Of a stretch of DNA of 64,000 nucleotides, positions 40,074-49,450 are shown piece by piece (position 1 is the stretch's first letter; every line of letters begins with the position of its first letter). The DNA is taken from the NCBI GenBank assembly GCA_965178635.1, contig CBCXVT010000030.1:1-64000 (forward strand), read 5' to 3'. Position numbers and translations under genes: made by a program. The DNA is from GCA-2733415 sp965178635. GTDB lineage: Bacteria; Bacteroidota; Bacteroidia; Flavobacteriales; Flavobacteriaceae. The notes below the pieces were generated by a model that was not told the DNA's origin, searched no databases, and was given only the letters and a program-made list of their open reading frames with translations.

Positions 40074-40615
40074 TGCAAGTTACAGAAACGAAATTAAAAG
40101 ACTGTTTTATAATTGAGCCTAGAGTGTTTAATGATGATAGAGGCTATTTTTTTGAAAGTTACAATCAAGAAAAATTTGAAGAGTTAACAGGATCAAAAAC
40201 TAATTTTGTTCAAGATAACGAGTCGTATTCTACAAAAGGAGTATTGCGAGGCTTACATTTTCAAAAAGGAGAATTTGCTCAAGCAAAATTAGTAAGAGTT
40301 ACCCAAGGCGAAGTACTAGATGTTGCTGTAGATATCAGACCAGATTCTGAAACGTTTTTACAAGTAGAAACAGTTCTATTGTCATCAGAAAATAAAAAAC
40401 AATTGTTTGTGCCAAGAGGTTTTGCTCATGGTTTTATAGTGTTAAGTGATACTGTTGTATTTAATTATAAATGTGATAATTTTTATAATAAAGCAACTGA
40501 AGGCGGTATTATTTATAATGACGCCACACTAAATATTGACTGGATGTTGGATTCAAAACAATTTTTAGTGTCAGATAAAGATTTAGTTTTGCCAACTGTA
40601 AAAGAATTGTTTTAA
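40073..40615 (+). CDS. rfbC: dTDP-4-dehydrorhamnose 3,5-epimerase
   Basis: A 180-residue cupin-fold epimerase. The active-site base is His62 in GVLRGLHFQ, with the Asp of VLDVAVDIRPDS and the Tyr in FNYKCDNFYN. It converts dTDP-4-keto-6-deoxyglucose to the L-lyxo form. Length and start are typical; it begins on the last base of rfbA. Confidence 0.95.
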   Translation: MQVTETKLKDCFIIEPRVFNDDRGYFFESYNQEKFEELTGSKTNFVQDNESYSTKGVLRGLHFQKGEFAQAKLVRVTQGEVLDVAVDIRPDSETFLQVETVLLSSENKKQLFVPRGFAHGFIVLSDTVVFNYKCDNFYNKATEGGIIYNDATLNIDWMLDSKQFLVSDKDLVLPTVKELF

Positions 40616-40616
40616 A

Positions 40617-41477
40617 ATGAAAAACATATTAGTAACAGGTGCAAATGGGCAATTAGGAAAATGTTTACAGGAATTATCTGTATTATATCCTGCTATTAAT
40701 TTTGTTTTCAAAAATTCAAAGGAATTAAATATAACTCAAAAAGAAGAAGTTAACTCTTTTTTTAATACTATCAATTTCGATTTTTGTGTCAATTGTGCTG
40801 CATATACTGCAGTTGACAAAGCAGAAGAAGATTCAGAACGCGCTGAAATAGTTAATGCTTTAGGAGTAAAATACCTTGCTGAGGCATGTCAGAAGAGTAA
40901 CACAACGTTAATTCATGTGTCAACAGATTTTGTGTTTGATGGCAAAGTTTCTGAACCTTATTCAGAAACAGATATCACTAACCCACTATCGGTTTACGGG
41001 CAAACAAAATTAAATGGAGAGCGTAAAATACAAGAGTGTTTAGATAATTATTTTATTATCAGAACCTCTTGGCTGTATTCTGAATACGGAAATAATTTTA
41101 TGAAAACCATGCTTAAGTTAGGAACAGAAAGAGATGAGCTAAATATTGTTTCTGATCAAATTGGCTCGCCAACTTATGCAAAAGATCTTGCTGAGGTGAT
41201 TCTTAATATCATTACAAATGATGCTAAAGATTACGGAGTATACCATTATGCTAACGAAGGTGTTACAAGTTGGTATGGTTTTGCAAAAGCAATTTTTGAT
41301 ATAAGCAATACTAAGGTCATTGTTAATGAGATACCATCAACAGCATATCTAACACCTGCGGTTAGACCTAAGTATAGTGTTTTAAATAAAAATAAAATAA
41401 AAGAAACATTAAACATTACCATTCCAAATTGGGAAATAAGCCTTCAAAAAGCCTTATCTAACCTGGAAAATGATTAA
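40617..41477 (+). CDS. rfbD: dTDP-4-dehydrorhamnose reductase
   Basis: A 286-residue NADPH-dependent reductase that completes dTDP-L-rhamnose. GANGQLGKCL at 7-16 binds the cofactor, STDFVFDG precedes the SVYGQTK Tyr-x3-Lys pair, and RTSWLYS is the family marker. With rfbB, rfbA and rfbC it makes a complete set, in the order B-A-C-D. Confidence 0.95.
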   Translation: MKNILVTGANGQLGKCLQELSVLYPAINFVFKNSKELNITQKEEVNSFFNTINFDFCVNCAAYTAVDKAEEDSERAEIVNALGVKYLAEACQKSNTTLIHVSTDFVFDGKVSEPYSETDITNPLSVYGQTKLNGERKIQECLDNYFIIRTSWLYSEYGNNFMKTMLKLGTERDELNIVSDQIGSPTYAKDLAEVILNIITNDAKDYGVYHYANEGVTSWYGFAKAIFDISNTKVIVNEIPSTAYLTPAVRPKYSVLNKNKIKETLNITIPNWEISLQKALSNLEND

Positions 41478-41516
41478 AATATCCGGTAGGTGTATTTGGA
41501 TAAAAAAAATGAAACT

Positions 41517-42782
41517 ATGAAGATTGCAATTATAGGATTGGGCTATGTGGGACTACCCCTAGCAGTAGAGTTTGCTAAAAAATACGAAACTTTAGGTTTT
41601 GATATTAACGAAGGTAGAATTAATGAGCTTAATTCAGGGCATGATAGTACTTTAGAAGTCTCAGATACTAATTTACAAGCTGTTTTAAACTTAAATCTGA
41701 ATGGCTTGAAGTTAAGTTGTGATGTGTGTGATTTAAAATTATGCACAACCTTTATAGTAACCGTACCTACACCAGTTGATAAAAATAACAGACCTGTATT
41801 AACTCCACTTATCAAAGCTTCGGAAATGATTGGAAAAGTGTTGAAAAAAGGAGATACAGTAATTTATGAGTCTACAGTGTATCCAGGAGTTACTGAAGAT
41901 GAATGTGTCCCGGTTTTAGAGCAAGTCAGTGGTTTAAAATTTAATGTCGATTTTTATGCTGGTTATTCACCAGAGCGCATAAATCCAGGAGATAAAACAC
42001 ATACAGTTACTAAAATTAAAAAAGTGACTTCAGGGTCTACACCAGAAGTTGGGAAACAAGTTGATGATTTGTATAGCTCAATTATTACTGCTGGCACACA
42101 TTTAGCGCCAACAATTAAAGTTGCGGAAGCTGCTAAAGTTATTGAAAATGCACAGCGTGATATCAACATTGCGTTTGTTAATGAGTTGGCAAAAATATTT
42201 AATAAACTTGATATAGACACACATGCTGTTTTAGAAGCGGCATCTACCAAATGGAACTTCTTGCCATTTAAACCTGGTTTAGTAGGTGGGCACTGTATTG
42301 GGGTTGACCCGTACTATTTAGCGCAGAAAGCACAAGAAGCAGGATATCATCCAGAAATTATTCTAGCGGGAAGACGTTTAAATGATAGTATGGGAGATTA
42401 TGTGGCAACAGAAGTCTTGAAATTGATGGTGCAAAATGAAATTTCCGTTAAAAACGCTAAAGTCTTGATGCTAGGAATAACATTTAAAGAAAACTGCCCA
42501 GATATTAGAAATACAAAAGCCATAGATGTTTATAGAGCATTAACATCGTTTCATATGGATGTTGAAGTGTATGATCCTTGGGCGTCATCAGATGAAGTGA
42601 TGCATGAATATGGTATCAAAACAATAGCGTCTTTAGAAGATAAAAAATATGATGCAATTGTACACACAGTAGCACATAAGGAATTTTCTGAATTGGATTT
42701 CAATACGTTAAAAATGCCTAAATCAGTAGTATATGATGTCAAAGGAAATTTAGATTCAACCATCATTGATAAAAGGCTATAA
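41517..42782 (+). CDS. tviB: UDP-GlcNAc/GalNAc 6-dehydrogenase (TviB/WbpO-like)
   Basis: 421 residues from the ATG at 41517. The in-frame GTG at 41490 would add nine residues upstream of the strict MKIAIIGLGYVGLP start, so I reject it. The NAD-binding motif is GLGYVG, the catalytic Cys260 is in LVGGHCIGVDPYYL, and KVAEAAKVIENAQRD is the family linker helix. It oxidises C6 of a UDP-HexNAc. Together with the 4-epimerase next door it predicts UDP-GalNAcA as a precursor. The symbol follows the closest named relative; the real substrate could be UDP-GlcNAc or UDP-GalNAc. Confidence 0.85.
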   Translation: MKIAIIGLGYVGLPLAVEFAKKYETLGFDINEGRINELNSGHDSTLEVSDTNLQAVLNLNLNGLKLSCDVCDLKLCTTFIVTVPTPVDKNNRPVLTPLIKASEMIGKVLKKGDTVIYESTVYPGVTEDECVPVLEQVSGLKFNVDFYAGYSPERINPGDKTHTVTKIKKVTSGSTPEVGKQVDDLYSSIITAGTHLAPTIKVAEAAKVIENAQRDINIAFVNELAKIFNKLDIDTHAVLEAASTKWNFLPFKPGLVGGHCIGVDPYYLAQKAQEAGYHPEIILAGRRLNDSMGDYVATEVLKLMVQNEISVKNAKVLMLGITFKENCPDIRNTKAIDVYRALTSFHMDVEVYDPWASSDEVMHEYGIKTIASLEDKKYDAIVHTVAHKEFSELDFNTLKMPKSVVYDVKGNLDSTIIDKRL

Positions 42783-42784
42783 TT

Positions 42785-43792
42785 ATGTACGAACAAAAAT
42801 ACCACAACAAAGAGTTATCTCAACTGACATTTTTAGTTACAGGAGGAGCTGGTTTTATAGGATCTAATTTAGTAGAATACCTTCTAAAATATGACGCTAA
42901 AAAAGTAGTTGTGTTAGATAATTTTGCAACAGGACATCGTAGTAATATAGATACTTTTTTACAAGACGATAGGTGTCAGCTTATTGAAGGAGATATTAGA
43001 AATATAGTAACTTGTAAGGAAGCAATGCAAGGTGTTGACTATGTATTACATCAAGCAGCTTTGGGTTCAGTACCAAGATCAATAAATGATCCTATAACTT
43101 CAAACGACGTAAATGTGTCTGGTTATTTAAACATGTTGGTTGCCGCTAAAGAATCTGATACAGTAAAACGGATGGTGTATGCTGCAAGTTCATCGACTTA
43201 CGGAGATCACCCTGGTTTGCCAAAAGAAGAAGACAAAATAGGGAAGCCATTATCACCTTATGCAGTTACAAAATACGTGAACGAATTGTACGCAGATGTG
43301 TTTTATAAAACATACGGTTTAGAAACAATAGGCTTACGTTATTTTAATGTATTTGGGCCAAAACAAGATCCAAACGGTGCATATGCTGCTGTGATACCAA
43401 AATTCATAGGACAATTTTTAGATAATGAAGATTTGATTATAAATGGAGATGGAGAGCATTCTAGAGATTTTACATATATTGAAAATGTAGTGCAAGCAAA
43501 CATCAAAGCAGTATTATCTGATAATAAAGGGGCGGTTAATCAAGTGTATAATGTAGCTTTTGGAGAAAACACTAATTTAAATGAATTGGTAAGCGCTATC
43601 AAAACAGGTTTGAAAGGGCTTGGAGATGATTCAAGTGCATCGCAAATAATATACGGGCCAGATAGGGCAGGTGATGTGAAGCATTCTTTAGCAGATATTT
43701 CTAAGGCTCAAAATTTAATTGGATATGTTCCTAGGTTTTCTTTTTCTAAAGGGATTAAAGAAACTATAGTTTGGTATAAAGAAAAGTTATAA
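42785..43792 (+). CDS. tviC: UDP-GlcNAc(A) 4-epimerase (TviC/WbpP-like)
   Basis: A 335-residue extended SDR. GGAGFIGSNLVEYLL binds NAD, AASSSTYGDHPGLPK carries the catalytic Ser-Thr, and SPYAVTK the Tyr and Lys. The sequence type is that of the Vi/WbpP epimerases that act on UDP-GlcNAc(A), not of GalE for unsubstituted glucose. It starts two bases after tviB and ends one base before manA. Confidence 0.85.
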   Translation: MYEQKYHNKELSQLTFLVTGGAGFIGSNLVEYLLKYDAKKVVVLDNFATGHRSNIDTFLQDDRCQLIEGDIRNIVTCKEAMQGVDYVLHQAALGSVPRSINDPITSNDVNVSGYLNMLVAAKESDTVKRMVYAASSSTYGDHPGLPKEEDKIGKPLSPYAVTKYVNELYADVFYKTYGLETIGLRYFNVFGPKQDPNGAYAAVIPKFIGQFLDNEDLIINGDGEHSRDFTYIENVVQANIKAVLSDNKGAVNQVYNVAFGENTNLNELVSAIKTGLKGLGDDSSASQIIYGPDRAGDVKHSLADISKAQNLIGYVPRFSFSKGIKETIVWYKEKL

Positions 43793-43793
43793 A

Positions 43794-44783
43794 ATGATAA
43801 ATTACCCGTTAAAATTCCACCCAATATTAAAAGAAAAAATTTGGGGAGGTAATAAGTTAAAGAATTTATTAAATAAAAAATCTTCTTTAAATAATGTTGG
43901 TGAAAGTTGGGAGATATCAGGAATAGAAAACAACATTTCAATTGTAAGTAATGGTAGTTATAGTGGTCAATCATTAGTAGATTTAATTAAGCAATATAAA
44001 GGCTCATTTTTAGGAGATAAGATATATGCAAGTTTTGGAGACAGATTTCCTTTATTAATAAAATTTATAGATGCAAAATACGATTTATCTATTCAATTAC
44101 ATCCCACGGATAAATTAGCAAAAAAAAGACATAGTTCTTTTGGGAAATCTGAATTATGGCATGTAGTTCAGGCAGATACAGATTCGAAATTAATCATCGG
44201 ATTTAACTCTCTAATTACTGAAAATAAATATATAGAAGCTCTTACTAAAAATAATATTACAAGTATTCTTAACTATGTAAATGTTAAACCAAAAGATAGT
44301 TTTTTTTATTAACTCAGGTACAATTCATGCAATAGGAAGTGGGGTTTTATTGGCTGAGATACAACAGGCTTCAGATATAACTTATAGAGTTTTTGATTGG
44401 AATAGGAAGGGTTTGAATGGAGAAGAAAGAGAATTCATACAGATTTAGCTTTAGAGGCTATAGATTACTATTCTGAAGATTATCAAAAAATTTCATTCGA
44501 TATTTTTAATACCCCTAGTCCAATTGTTGATAATAAATATTTCGTAACTAATTATATTTTAATAAATAGGAATTTAGTAAGACAAATAAGCAAAGATTCG
44601 TTTAAAATATATATGTGTATTCAAGGTAATGGAATTGTAAAAATAAATGATTTTATAGAATCAGTATCAATTGGTGACACCATTTTAATCCCAGCAAAAA
44701 ATAAAGAAGTTATATTTGAAGCTATGCATATGGAGTTATTAGAGATATACATAGATGATGATAAGTTTTTACTACAAAATTAA
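43794..44783 (+). CDS. manA: mannose-6-phosphate isomerase, type I (frameshifted)
   Basis: About 329 residues of the short Bacteroidota type. Zinc ligands are visible: Gln and His in IQLHPTD, Glu in KSELWHV and His in GTIHAIG. The gene is broken twice: one extra T in the run near 44307, after KPKDSFF, and one missing base near 44433 (REF-HTDLAL). The two errors cancel, so the final frame is restored and reads to a stop at 44783. It interconverts mannose-6-P and fructose-6-P for mannose or fucose donors. A weaker alternative is a true, recent pseudogene. Confidence 0.85.
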
Positions 44784-44802
44784 AGGTTTTAAAAAAAACA
44801 TG

Positions 44803-44810
44803 TAAATTTG
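44803..44810 (+). promoter_or_regulatory. putative internal promoter before pseB
   Basis: TAAATTTG in the 55-base gap after manA matches TAnnTTTG exactly, 28 bases before the ATG at 44839; the -33 region is weak. It could start a separate pseudaminic acid transcript. Confidence 0.45.
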
Positions 44811-44838
44811 TAGTTGCCCCAAATTAAAATTAAAAATA

Positions 44839-45855
44839 ATGTTAGATTTAAACGGAAAATCAGTTTTAATAACTGGAGGAACTGGTTCCTTCGGTAAAGA
44901 GTTTACTAGAACTATTTTAAAAAGGTTCCCAGATGTGAAGCGTTTGGTCATTTTTTCAAGAGATGAACAAAAACACTTTCAAATGAGTATGGAGTATTCT
45001 GAAAGTGAATACCCAGCAATTCGTTATTTTATAGGTGATGTCCGTGATAGAAAAAGACTATTTAGGGCGTTTGAAGGCATAGATGTAGTTATTCACGCTG
45101 CAGCTATGAAACATGTACACATTTCAGAATATAACCCAATGGAATGTGTAAACACTAACATTATTGGAGCAGAAAATGTAATTGATGCAGCATTAGCCTC
45201 TGGAGTGTCAGATGTAGTTGCATTGTCTACTGATAAAGCTGCTGCGCCAATAAACTTGTATGGTGCTACTAAATTAGCCTCAGATAAGTTATTTGTTGCA
45301 GCTAATAATATAAAAGGTAATAGAAATATACGTTTTTCAGTTGTGAGGTATGGTAATGTTATGGGGTCTAATGGTTCTGTAATGCCTTTCTTTTTAAAAA
45401 AGAAAAAAGAAGGTGTTTTACCAATTACAGATGATAGAATGACACGCTTTAATATTTCTTTAAAAGAAGGTGTTGAAATGGTAATGAACGCGTTAGAAAA
45501 CGCTTGGGGAGGAGAAATATTTGTACCTAAAATACCGTCATATAAAATCACAGATGTCGCAACTGCAATTGCACCAGAATGTGAACAAAAAATTGTAGGA
45601 ATCAGACCAGGTGAAAAACTACATGAAGAAATGATAACAGTGTCAGACTCATTAAACACATGGGATTTAGGTAAATACTATGCAATACTACCTCAAAAAC
45701 CAAATTTTGATTTAGATAAATTTGTAGACAAATTTAACGCAAAAAGTGTAGAAGATGGGTTTAGTTATAATTCTGGTGAAAATGCAGATTGGGAAACTAT
45801 TGAAACTTTAAGAGCACATGTTAAAACATATGTAGATCCTAATTTTACTGTTTAA
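44839..45855 (+). CDS. pseB: UDP-GlcNAc 4,6-dehydratase (inverting)
   Basis: A 338-residue SDR and the first step of pseudaminic acid synthesis. The cofactor motif is TGGTGSFGKEF (12-22), and the active-site residues Asp132, Lys133 and Tyr141 lie in STDKAAAPINLYGATK, the same numbering as in the known FlaA1-type PseB. It produces UDP-4-keto-6-deoxy-AltNAc. It shares one base with the pseC start. Confidence 0.95.
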   Translation: MLDLNGKSVLITGGTGSFGKEFTRTILKRFPDVKRLVIFSRDEQKHFQMSMEYSESEYPAIRYFIGDVRDRKRLFRAFEGIDVVIHAAAMKHVHISEYNPMECVNTNIIGAENVIDAALASGVSDVVALSTDKAAAPINLYGATKLASDKLFVAANNIKGNRNIRFSVVRYGNVMGSNGSVMPFFLKKKKEGVLPITDDRMTRFNISLKEGVEMVMNALENAWGGEIFVPKIPSYKITDVATAIAPECEQKIVGIRPGEKLHEEMITVSDSLNTWDLGKYYAILPQKPNFDLDKFVDKFNAKSVEDGFSYNSGENADWETIETLRAHVKTYVDPNFTV

Positions 45856-47000
45856 TGAAAGCCATACCTTACGGAAGACAAAATATTGAGCAAGATGATA
45901 TTGATGCTGTTGTAAAAACACTTACTGCAGACTTTTTAACTCAAGGTCCAAAAGTTAAAGAGTTTGAAGATAAATTTGCAGAATACGTTGGTGCTAAATA
46001 TGCCGTTGCAGTAAATAACGCTACATCGGGGCTACATATTTCAGTATTAGCATTAGATTTAAAAAAAGGAGAGCGTGTTATTACAACACCAATAACGTTT
46101 GCAGCTTCTGCTAATTGTATTAGATATGCAGGAGGTGAAGTTTGGTTTGCAGATATAGATCCAGATTCTTACGTATTATCTTTAGAAAGTACTAAAAAAC
46201 TTATTAAATCTAAACCAAGAGGTTTTTTTAAAGGCATAATACCTGTTGATTTTGCAGGACTTCCAGTAGATCTTGAAGCATTTAGAACACTAGCAAATGA
46301 GCACGATTTATGGCTAATTGAAGATGCTTGTCATGCACCAGGAGGCTATTTTACAGATTCAAAAGGTGTAAAACAAAAATGCGGGAATGGTAATTATGCA
46401 GATATTAGCGTCTTTTCATTTCATCCAGTAAAACATATTGCTTGTGGTGAGGGAGGCATGGTAACAACTAATTCAGATAAAATATATAATAAACTATTGC
46501 TATTAAGATCTCACGGAATAACGAAAGACAACATGTCTGAAAATCATGGTGGTTGGTTTTACGAAATGCAGGAATTAGGGTTTAATTGTAGATTAACAGA
46601 CATACAATCTGCTTTAGGAATCACTCAACTTGCAAAAAACAATACAGGAGTTGCTAGAAGAAACGAAATAGCTAACAATTACAAAAAAACTTTTAGTGAT
46701 AAAATTAAGTTTCAAAGTTTATCAGAAGGAGTTTTAAATGCACATCATTTATTTGTAATTGAAGTTGCAGACAGAAAAGGACTATATGACTTTTTAAGAA
46801 CTCATAATATTTTTGCACAAATACATTATATACCTGTACATACATTACCTTACTACAAAGAAATTGGTTACGGAAGCGCAAGTTTAAAATATTCTGAAGA
46901 ATATTATAGAAAAGGAATTAGCTTGCCAATGTATCCTACTTTAACAGAAGAAGAACAAAATTTTGTAATAAATAAAGTTTTAGAGTTTGTCAATGGCTAA
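45855..47000 (+). CDS. pseC: UDP-4-amino-4,6-dideoxy-AltNAc transaminase
   Basis: A 381-residue DegT/AryC1 aminotransferase. The PLP lysine is Lys193 in FHPVKHIACGEGG, preceded by EDACHAPGG at 156-164 (cofactor-contact Asp). It aminates C4 of the PseB product using glutamate. Gene order pseB-pseC with a one-base overlap is standard for this pathway. Confidence 0.94.
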   Translation: MKAIPYGRQNIEQDDIDAVVKTLTADFLTQGPKVKEFEDKFAEYVGAKYAVAVNNATSGLHISVLALDLKKGERVITTPITFAASANCIRYAGGEVWFADIDPDSYVLSLESTKKLIKSKPRGFFKGIIPVDFAGLPVDLEAFRTLANEHDLWLIEDACHAPGGYFTDSKGVKQKCGNGNYADISVFSFHPVKHIACGEGGMVTTNSDKIYNKLLLLRSHGITKDNMSENHGGWFYEMQELGFNCRLTDIQSALGITQLAKNNTGVARRNEIANNYKKTFSDKIKFQSLSEGVLNAHHLFVIEVADRKGLYDFLRTHNIFAQIHYIPVHTLPYYKEIGYGSASLKYSEEYYRKGISLPMYPTLTEEEQNFVINKVLEFVNG

Positions 47001-47676
47001 TTTAGTAATTATACCTGCTCGAGGAGGGAGTAAACGTATTCCTAAAAAAAATATTAAACTTTTTAATAGGAAACCAATAATCAGTTATGTTATTCAGGCG
47101 GTTAAAAGAACAAATTTGTTTGATGAAATAATGGTGTCAACTGATGATAATTTAGTTGTTGAAATAGCAAAACAATACGGCGCCTCTGTTCCTTTTTTAA
47201 GAAGTACTAGAAATGCAAATGATTTCGCTACTTTAACAGATGTTTTGTTAGAAGTAATAGAACAATATAAAAAAATAGGTAAAACGTTTGAAACTATTTG
47301 TTGCATATTACCAACTGCAGCTTTGGTAACTCCAGAAAAAATAAACGAAGGGTATGAATTACTCAAAAAAGCTAATTTTACATCAGTCGTTCCGGTAATA
47401 AAATATGCATATCCAATACAACGTGCTTTAAAACTAAATAAAGGACTGTTAGGTTTAAGAGAGTTAGAACATATAAATACGCGTTCTCAAGATTTAGAAG
47501 ATCATTATCATGACTCAGGCCAGTTTTATTGGTTAAACACGAATTTGTTTTTAAATGAGAAAAAAGTATTTACTTCTAATACAGGTCATATAGAATTAAA
47601 GGAATATGAAGCTCAGGATGTTGACACACTTGAAGATTGGAAAATGCTTGAATTAAAATATAATTTTAAAAAATAA
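46993..47676 (+). CDS. pseF: CMP-pseudaminic acid cytidylyltransferase
   Basis: 227 residues from the ATG at 46993; a TTG six bases earlier is rejected. The CTP-binding motif PARGGSKRIPKKNIKLF is at the N-terminus, followed by VSTDDNLVVEIA and CCILPTAALVTPEKI. It activates Pse as CMP-Pse. It overlaps the pseC end by eight bases and ends two bases before the amidotransferase. The CMP-Neu5Ac synthetase family is close, but the pathway context decides for Pse. Confidence 0.9.
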   Translation: MANLVIIPARGGSKRIPKKNIKLFNRKPIISYVIQAVKRTNLFDEIMVSTDDNLVVEIAKQYGASVPFLRSTRNANDFATLTDVLLEVIEQYKKIGKTFETICCILPTAALVTPEKINEGYELLKKANFTSVVPVIKYAYPIQRALKLNKGLLGLRELEHINTRSQDLEDHYHDSGQFYWLNTNLFLNEKKVFTSNTGHIELKEYEAQDVDTLEDWKMLELKYNFKK

Positions 47677-47678
47677 CT

Positions 47679-48836
47679 ATGAATATAGAAGTAAGATATT
47701 GTAACAATTGTTTGTTTCCTGAAACAAAACCAGATTTACATTTTACTGATCAAGGACTTTGTTCTGCTTGTATAGCAGCGGAATCAAAGGATGAGGGCAT
47801 TAATTGGTCTCAACGTGAAAAAGATTTTCATACTGTTATTGATAAATTTCGTTTAAAAAATGATGAAATAGGATACGATTGCTTAATACCTGTAAGTGGC
47901 GGTAAGGACTCAACTTATCAAGCGTACTTTATGAAAGAAGTGTGCGGAATGAATCCACTTTGTGTTTGTTTTGAAACGACTAAAGTTACAGAATTAGGTC
48001 AACGAAATTTAGATAATATTTCTAAAATGGGAATTGATGTCATTCATTTTAAAAAGAATCATAATGCATACCGTTCTATGGTTAGAGAAGGGTTTATTCG
48101 TGTGGGTGATGAAATGTGGCCAAATCACATAGGTATTTTTACCATTCCAATTAATATTGCAACAAAGTTTAAAATACCTTTAATTATTTGGGGAGAAAAT
48201 CCACAACAAGAATATGGAGGGCCTTTAGAAAGTATTGAGAAAAATAAATTAACTAGGCGTTGGTTAGAAGAATTTGGTGGTTTATTAGGAAATCGAATTC
48301 AAGATATGATAGGTGTTGATGGGCTAACTGCTAAAGATTTAACACCATATTTTTATCCATCAGATGAAGAATTGGAAGCTACAGGTATAACGAGTTTGTT
48401 TTTAGGACATTATTTCTTTTGGGATGCTAGAAAGCAATTAGAGGTTGTAAAACAGCATGGTTTTCAAGTTAAAGAAGACGGTCCGGTTGAAGGAACTTAT
48501 ACAAATTACGAAAATTTAGATGAAGAAATGCATGGGTTACATGATTATCTTAAGTTTGTAAAATACGGATTTGGTAGAGCAACAGATCATGCTTGTATAG
48601 ACATTAGAAATAAACGTTTAACAAGAGCCGAAGGGTTAGAATTAGTAAAAAAATATGATGGGAAATATCCTCATTTATCTATTAATGCATTTATTGAGTA
48701 TTCTGGTATGAGTAAAGAAGAAATAGATGCTATTTTAGATTCTTATACTAATCCTGTATTATTTGAAATGAATGATGATGGATCATTTGCTAAAGACATT
48801 GAGGGAAATTTAATTCGTAATTTTGAAATTAAATAA
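47679..48836 (+). CDS. pseA: N-acetyl sugar amidotransferase (PseA/WbpG-like)
   Basis: A 385-residue ATP pyrophosphatase-type amidotransferase. An N-terminal zinc ribbon (Cys8, Cys11, Cys28, Cys31) is followed by the PP-loop SGGKDS at 73-78. These enzymes turn an acetamido group of an activated sugar into an acetamidino group, with ammonia from HisH. In Campylobacter, PseA is needed for Pse5Ac7Am. Here hisH and a HisF-like gene follow directly, which is the arrangement seen with WbpG/HisH2/HisF2 in Pseudomonas. Substrate inferred from context. Confidence 0.88.
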   Translation: MNIEVRYCNNCLFPETKPDLHFTDQGLCSACIAAESKDEGINWSQREKDFHTVIDKFRLKNDEIGYDCLIPVSGGKDSTYQAYFMKEVCGMNPLCVCFETTKVTELGQRNLDNISKMGIDVIHFKKNHNAYRSMVREGFIRVGDEMWPNHIGIFTIPINIATKFKIPLIIWGENPQQEYGGPLESIEKNKLTRRWLEEFGGLLGNRIQDMIGVDGLTAKDLTPYFYPSDEELEATGITSLFLGHYFFWDARKQLEVVKQHGFQVKEDGPVEGTYTNYENLDEEMHGLHDYLKFVKYGFGRATDHACIDIRNKRLTRAEGLELVKKYDGKYPHLSINAFIEYSGMSKEEIDAILDSYTNPVLFEMNDDGSFAKDIEGNLIRNFEIK

Positions 48837-49450
48837 TGACAATAGCAATTGTAAAATATGGTATGGGTAATGTTGCTTCAGTACAAAAAGTATTGAAGAA
48901 GCTGGGTTATACAAGTGTTATTACAAATGATCATTCAGAAATTAAACAAGCAGATCTTATCTTGTTGCCAGGAGTTGGTTCTTTTAAGAAAGGAATGGAA
49001 AATCTAAACAATTTTGGTTTAGTTGAATTATTAACAAGGGAAGTTTTAGGTAACAAAAAACCTTTTATAGGTATTTGTTTAGGCATGCAATTAGTAGCTA
49101 CTTATGGTAATGAGCCAGAACGCGTAGCCGGTTTAGGGTGGATAGAAGGAGAGGTTGTAAAAATTGAATCACCAAAAGGATTACGAATACCGCATTTAGG
49201 ATGGAATACCATAAAAGCAACTAACTCAGATAAGTTATATACAAATTCAAATAATAAAGACTATTATTTTATTCATAGCTACCATTTTAAAGCAAAAAAT
49301 CCAAAAGATATAACCTTCACAGTAAATTATGATGGTGATATGGTAGCAGCTTTGCAGAAGGATAATATGTATGTTATGCAATTTCATCCAGAGAAAAGCC
49401 AGGAGGCTGGAATGGATTTATTAAAAAAAATTATAGATCAATATGCTTAA
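48836..49450 (+). CDS. hisH: HisH-type glutamine amidotransferase subunit
   Basis: A 204-residue class I glutaminase. The catalytic triad is Cys81 (GICLGMQL), His184 and Glu186 (MQFHPEKS). It releases ammonia from glutamine. It starts on the last base of the amidotransferase gene and overlaps the HisF-like gene by eight bases. No other his gene is nearby, so it probably serves sugar amidination, not histidine synthesis. Confidence 0.88.
   Translation: MTIAIVKYGMGNVASVQKVLKKLGYTSVITNDHSEIKQADLILLPGVGSFKKGMENLNNFGLVELLTREVLGNKKPFIGICLGMQLVATYGNEPERVAGLGWIEGEVVKIESPKGLRIPHLGWNTIKATNSDKLYTNSNNKDYYFIHSYHFKAKNPKDITFTVNYDGDMVAALQKDNMYVMQFHPEKSQEAGMDLLKKIIDQYA

Noticed and set aside
41490..41516. 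GTG at 41490 as the tviB start
   Set aside because: The family begins at MKIAIIGLGYVGLP (41517); the extra nine residues have no counterpart.
45093..45659. A 188-codon minus-strand reading frame opposite pseB
   Set aside because: Its low-complexity protein mirrors pseB codon use; it has no start signal and no recognisable family.
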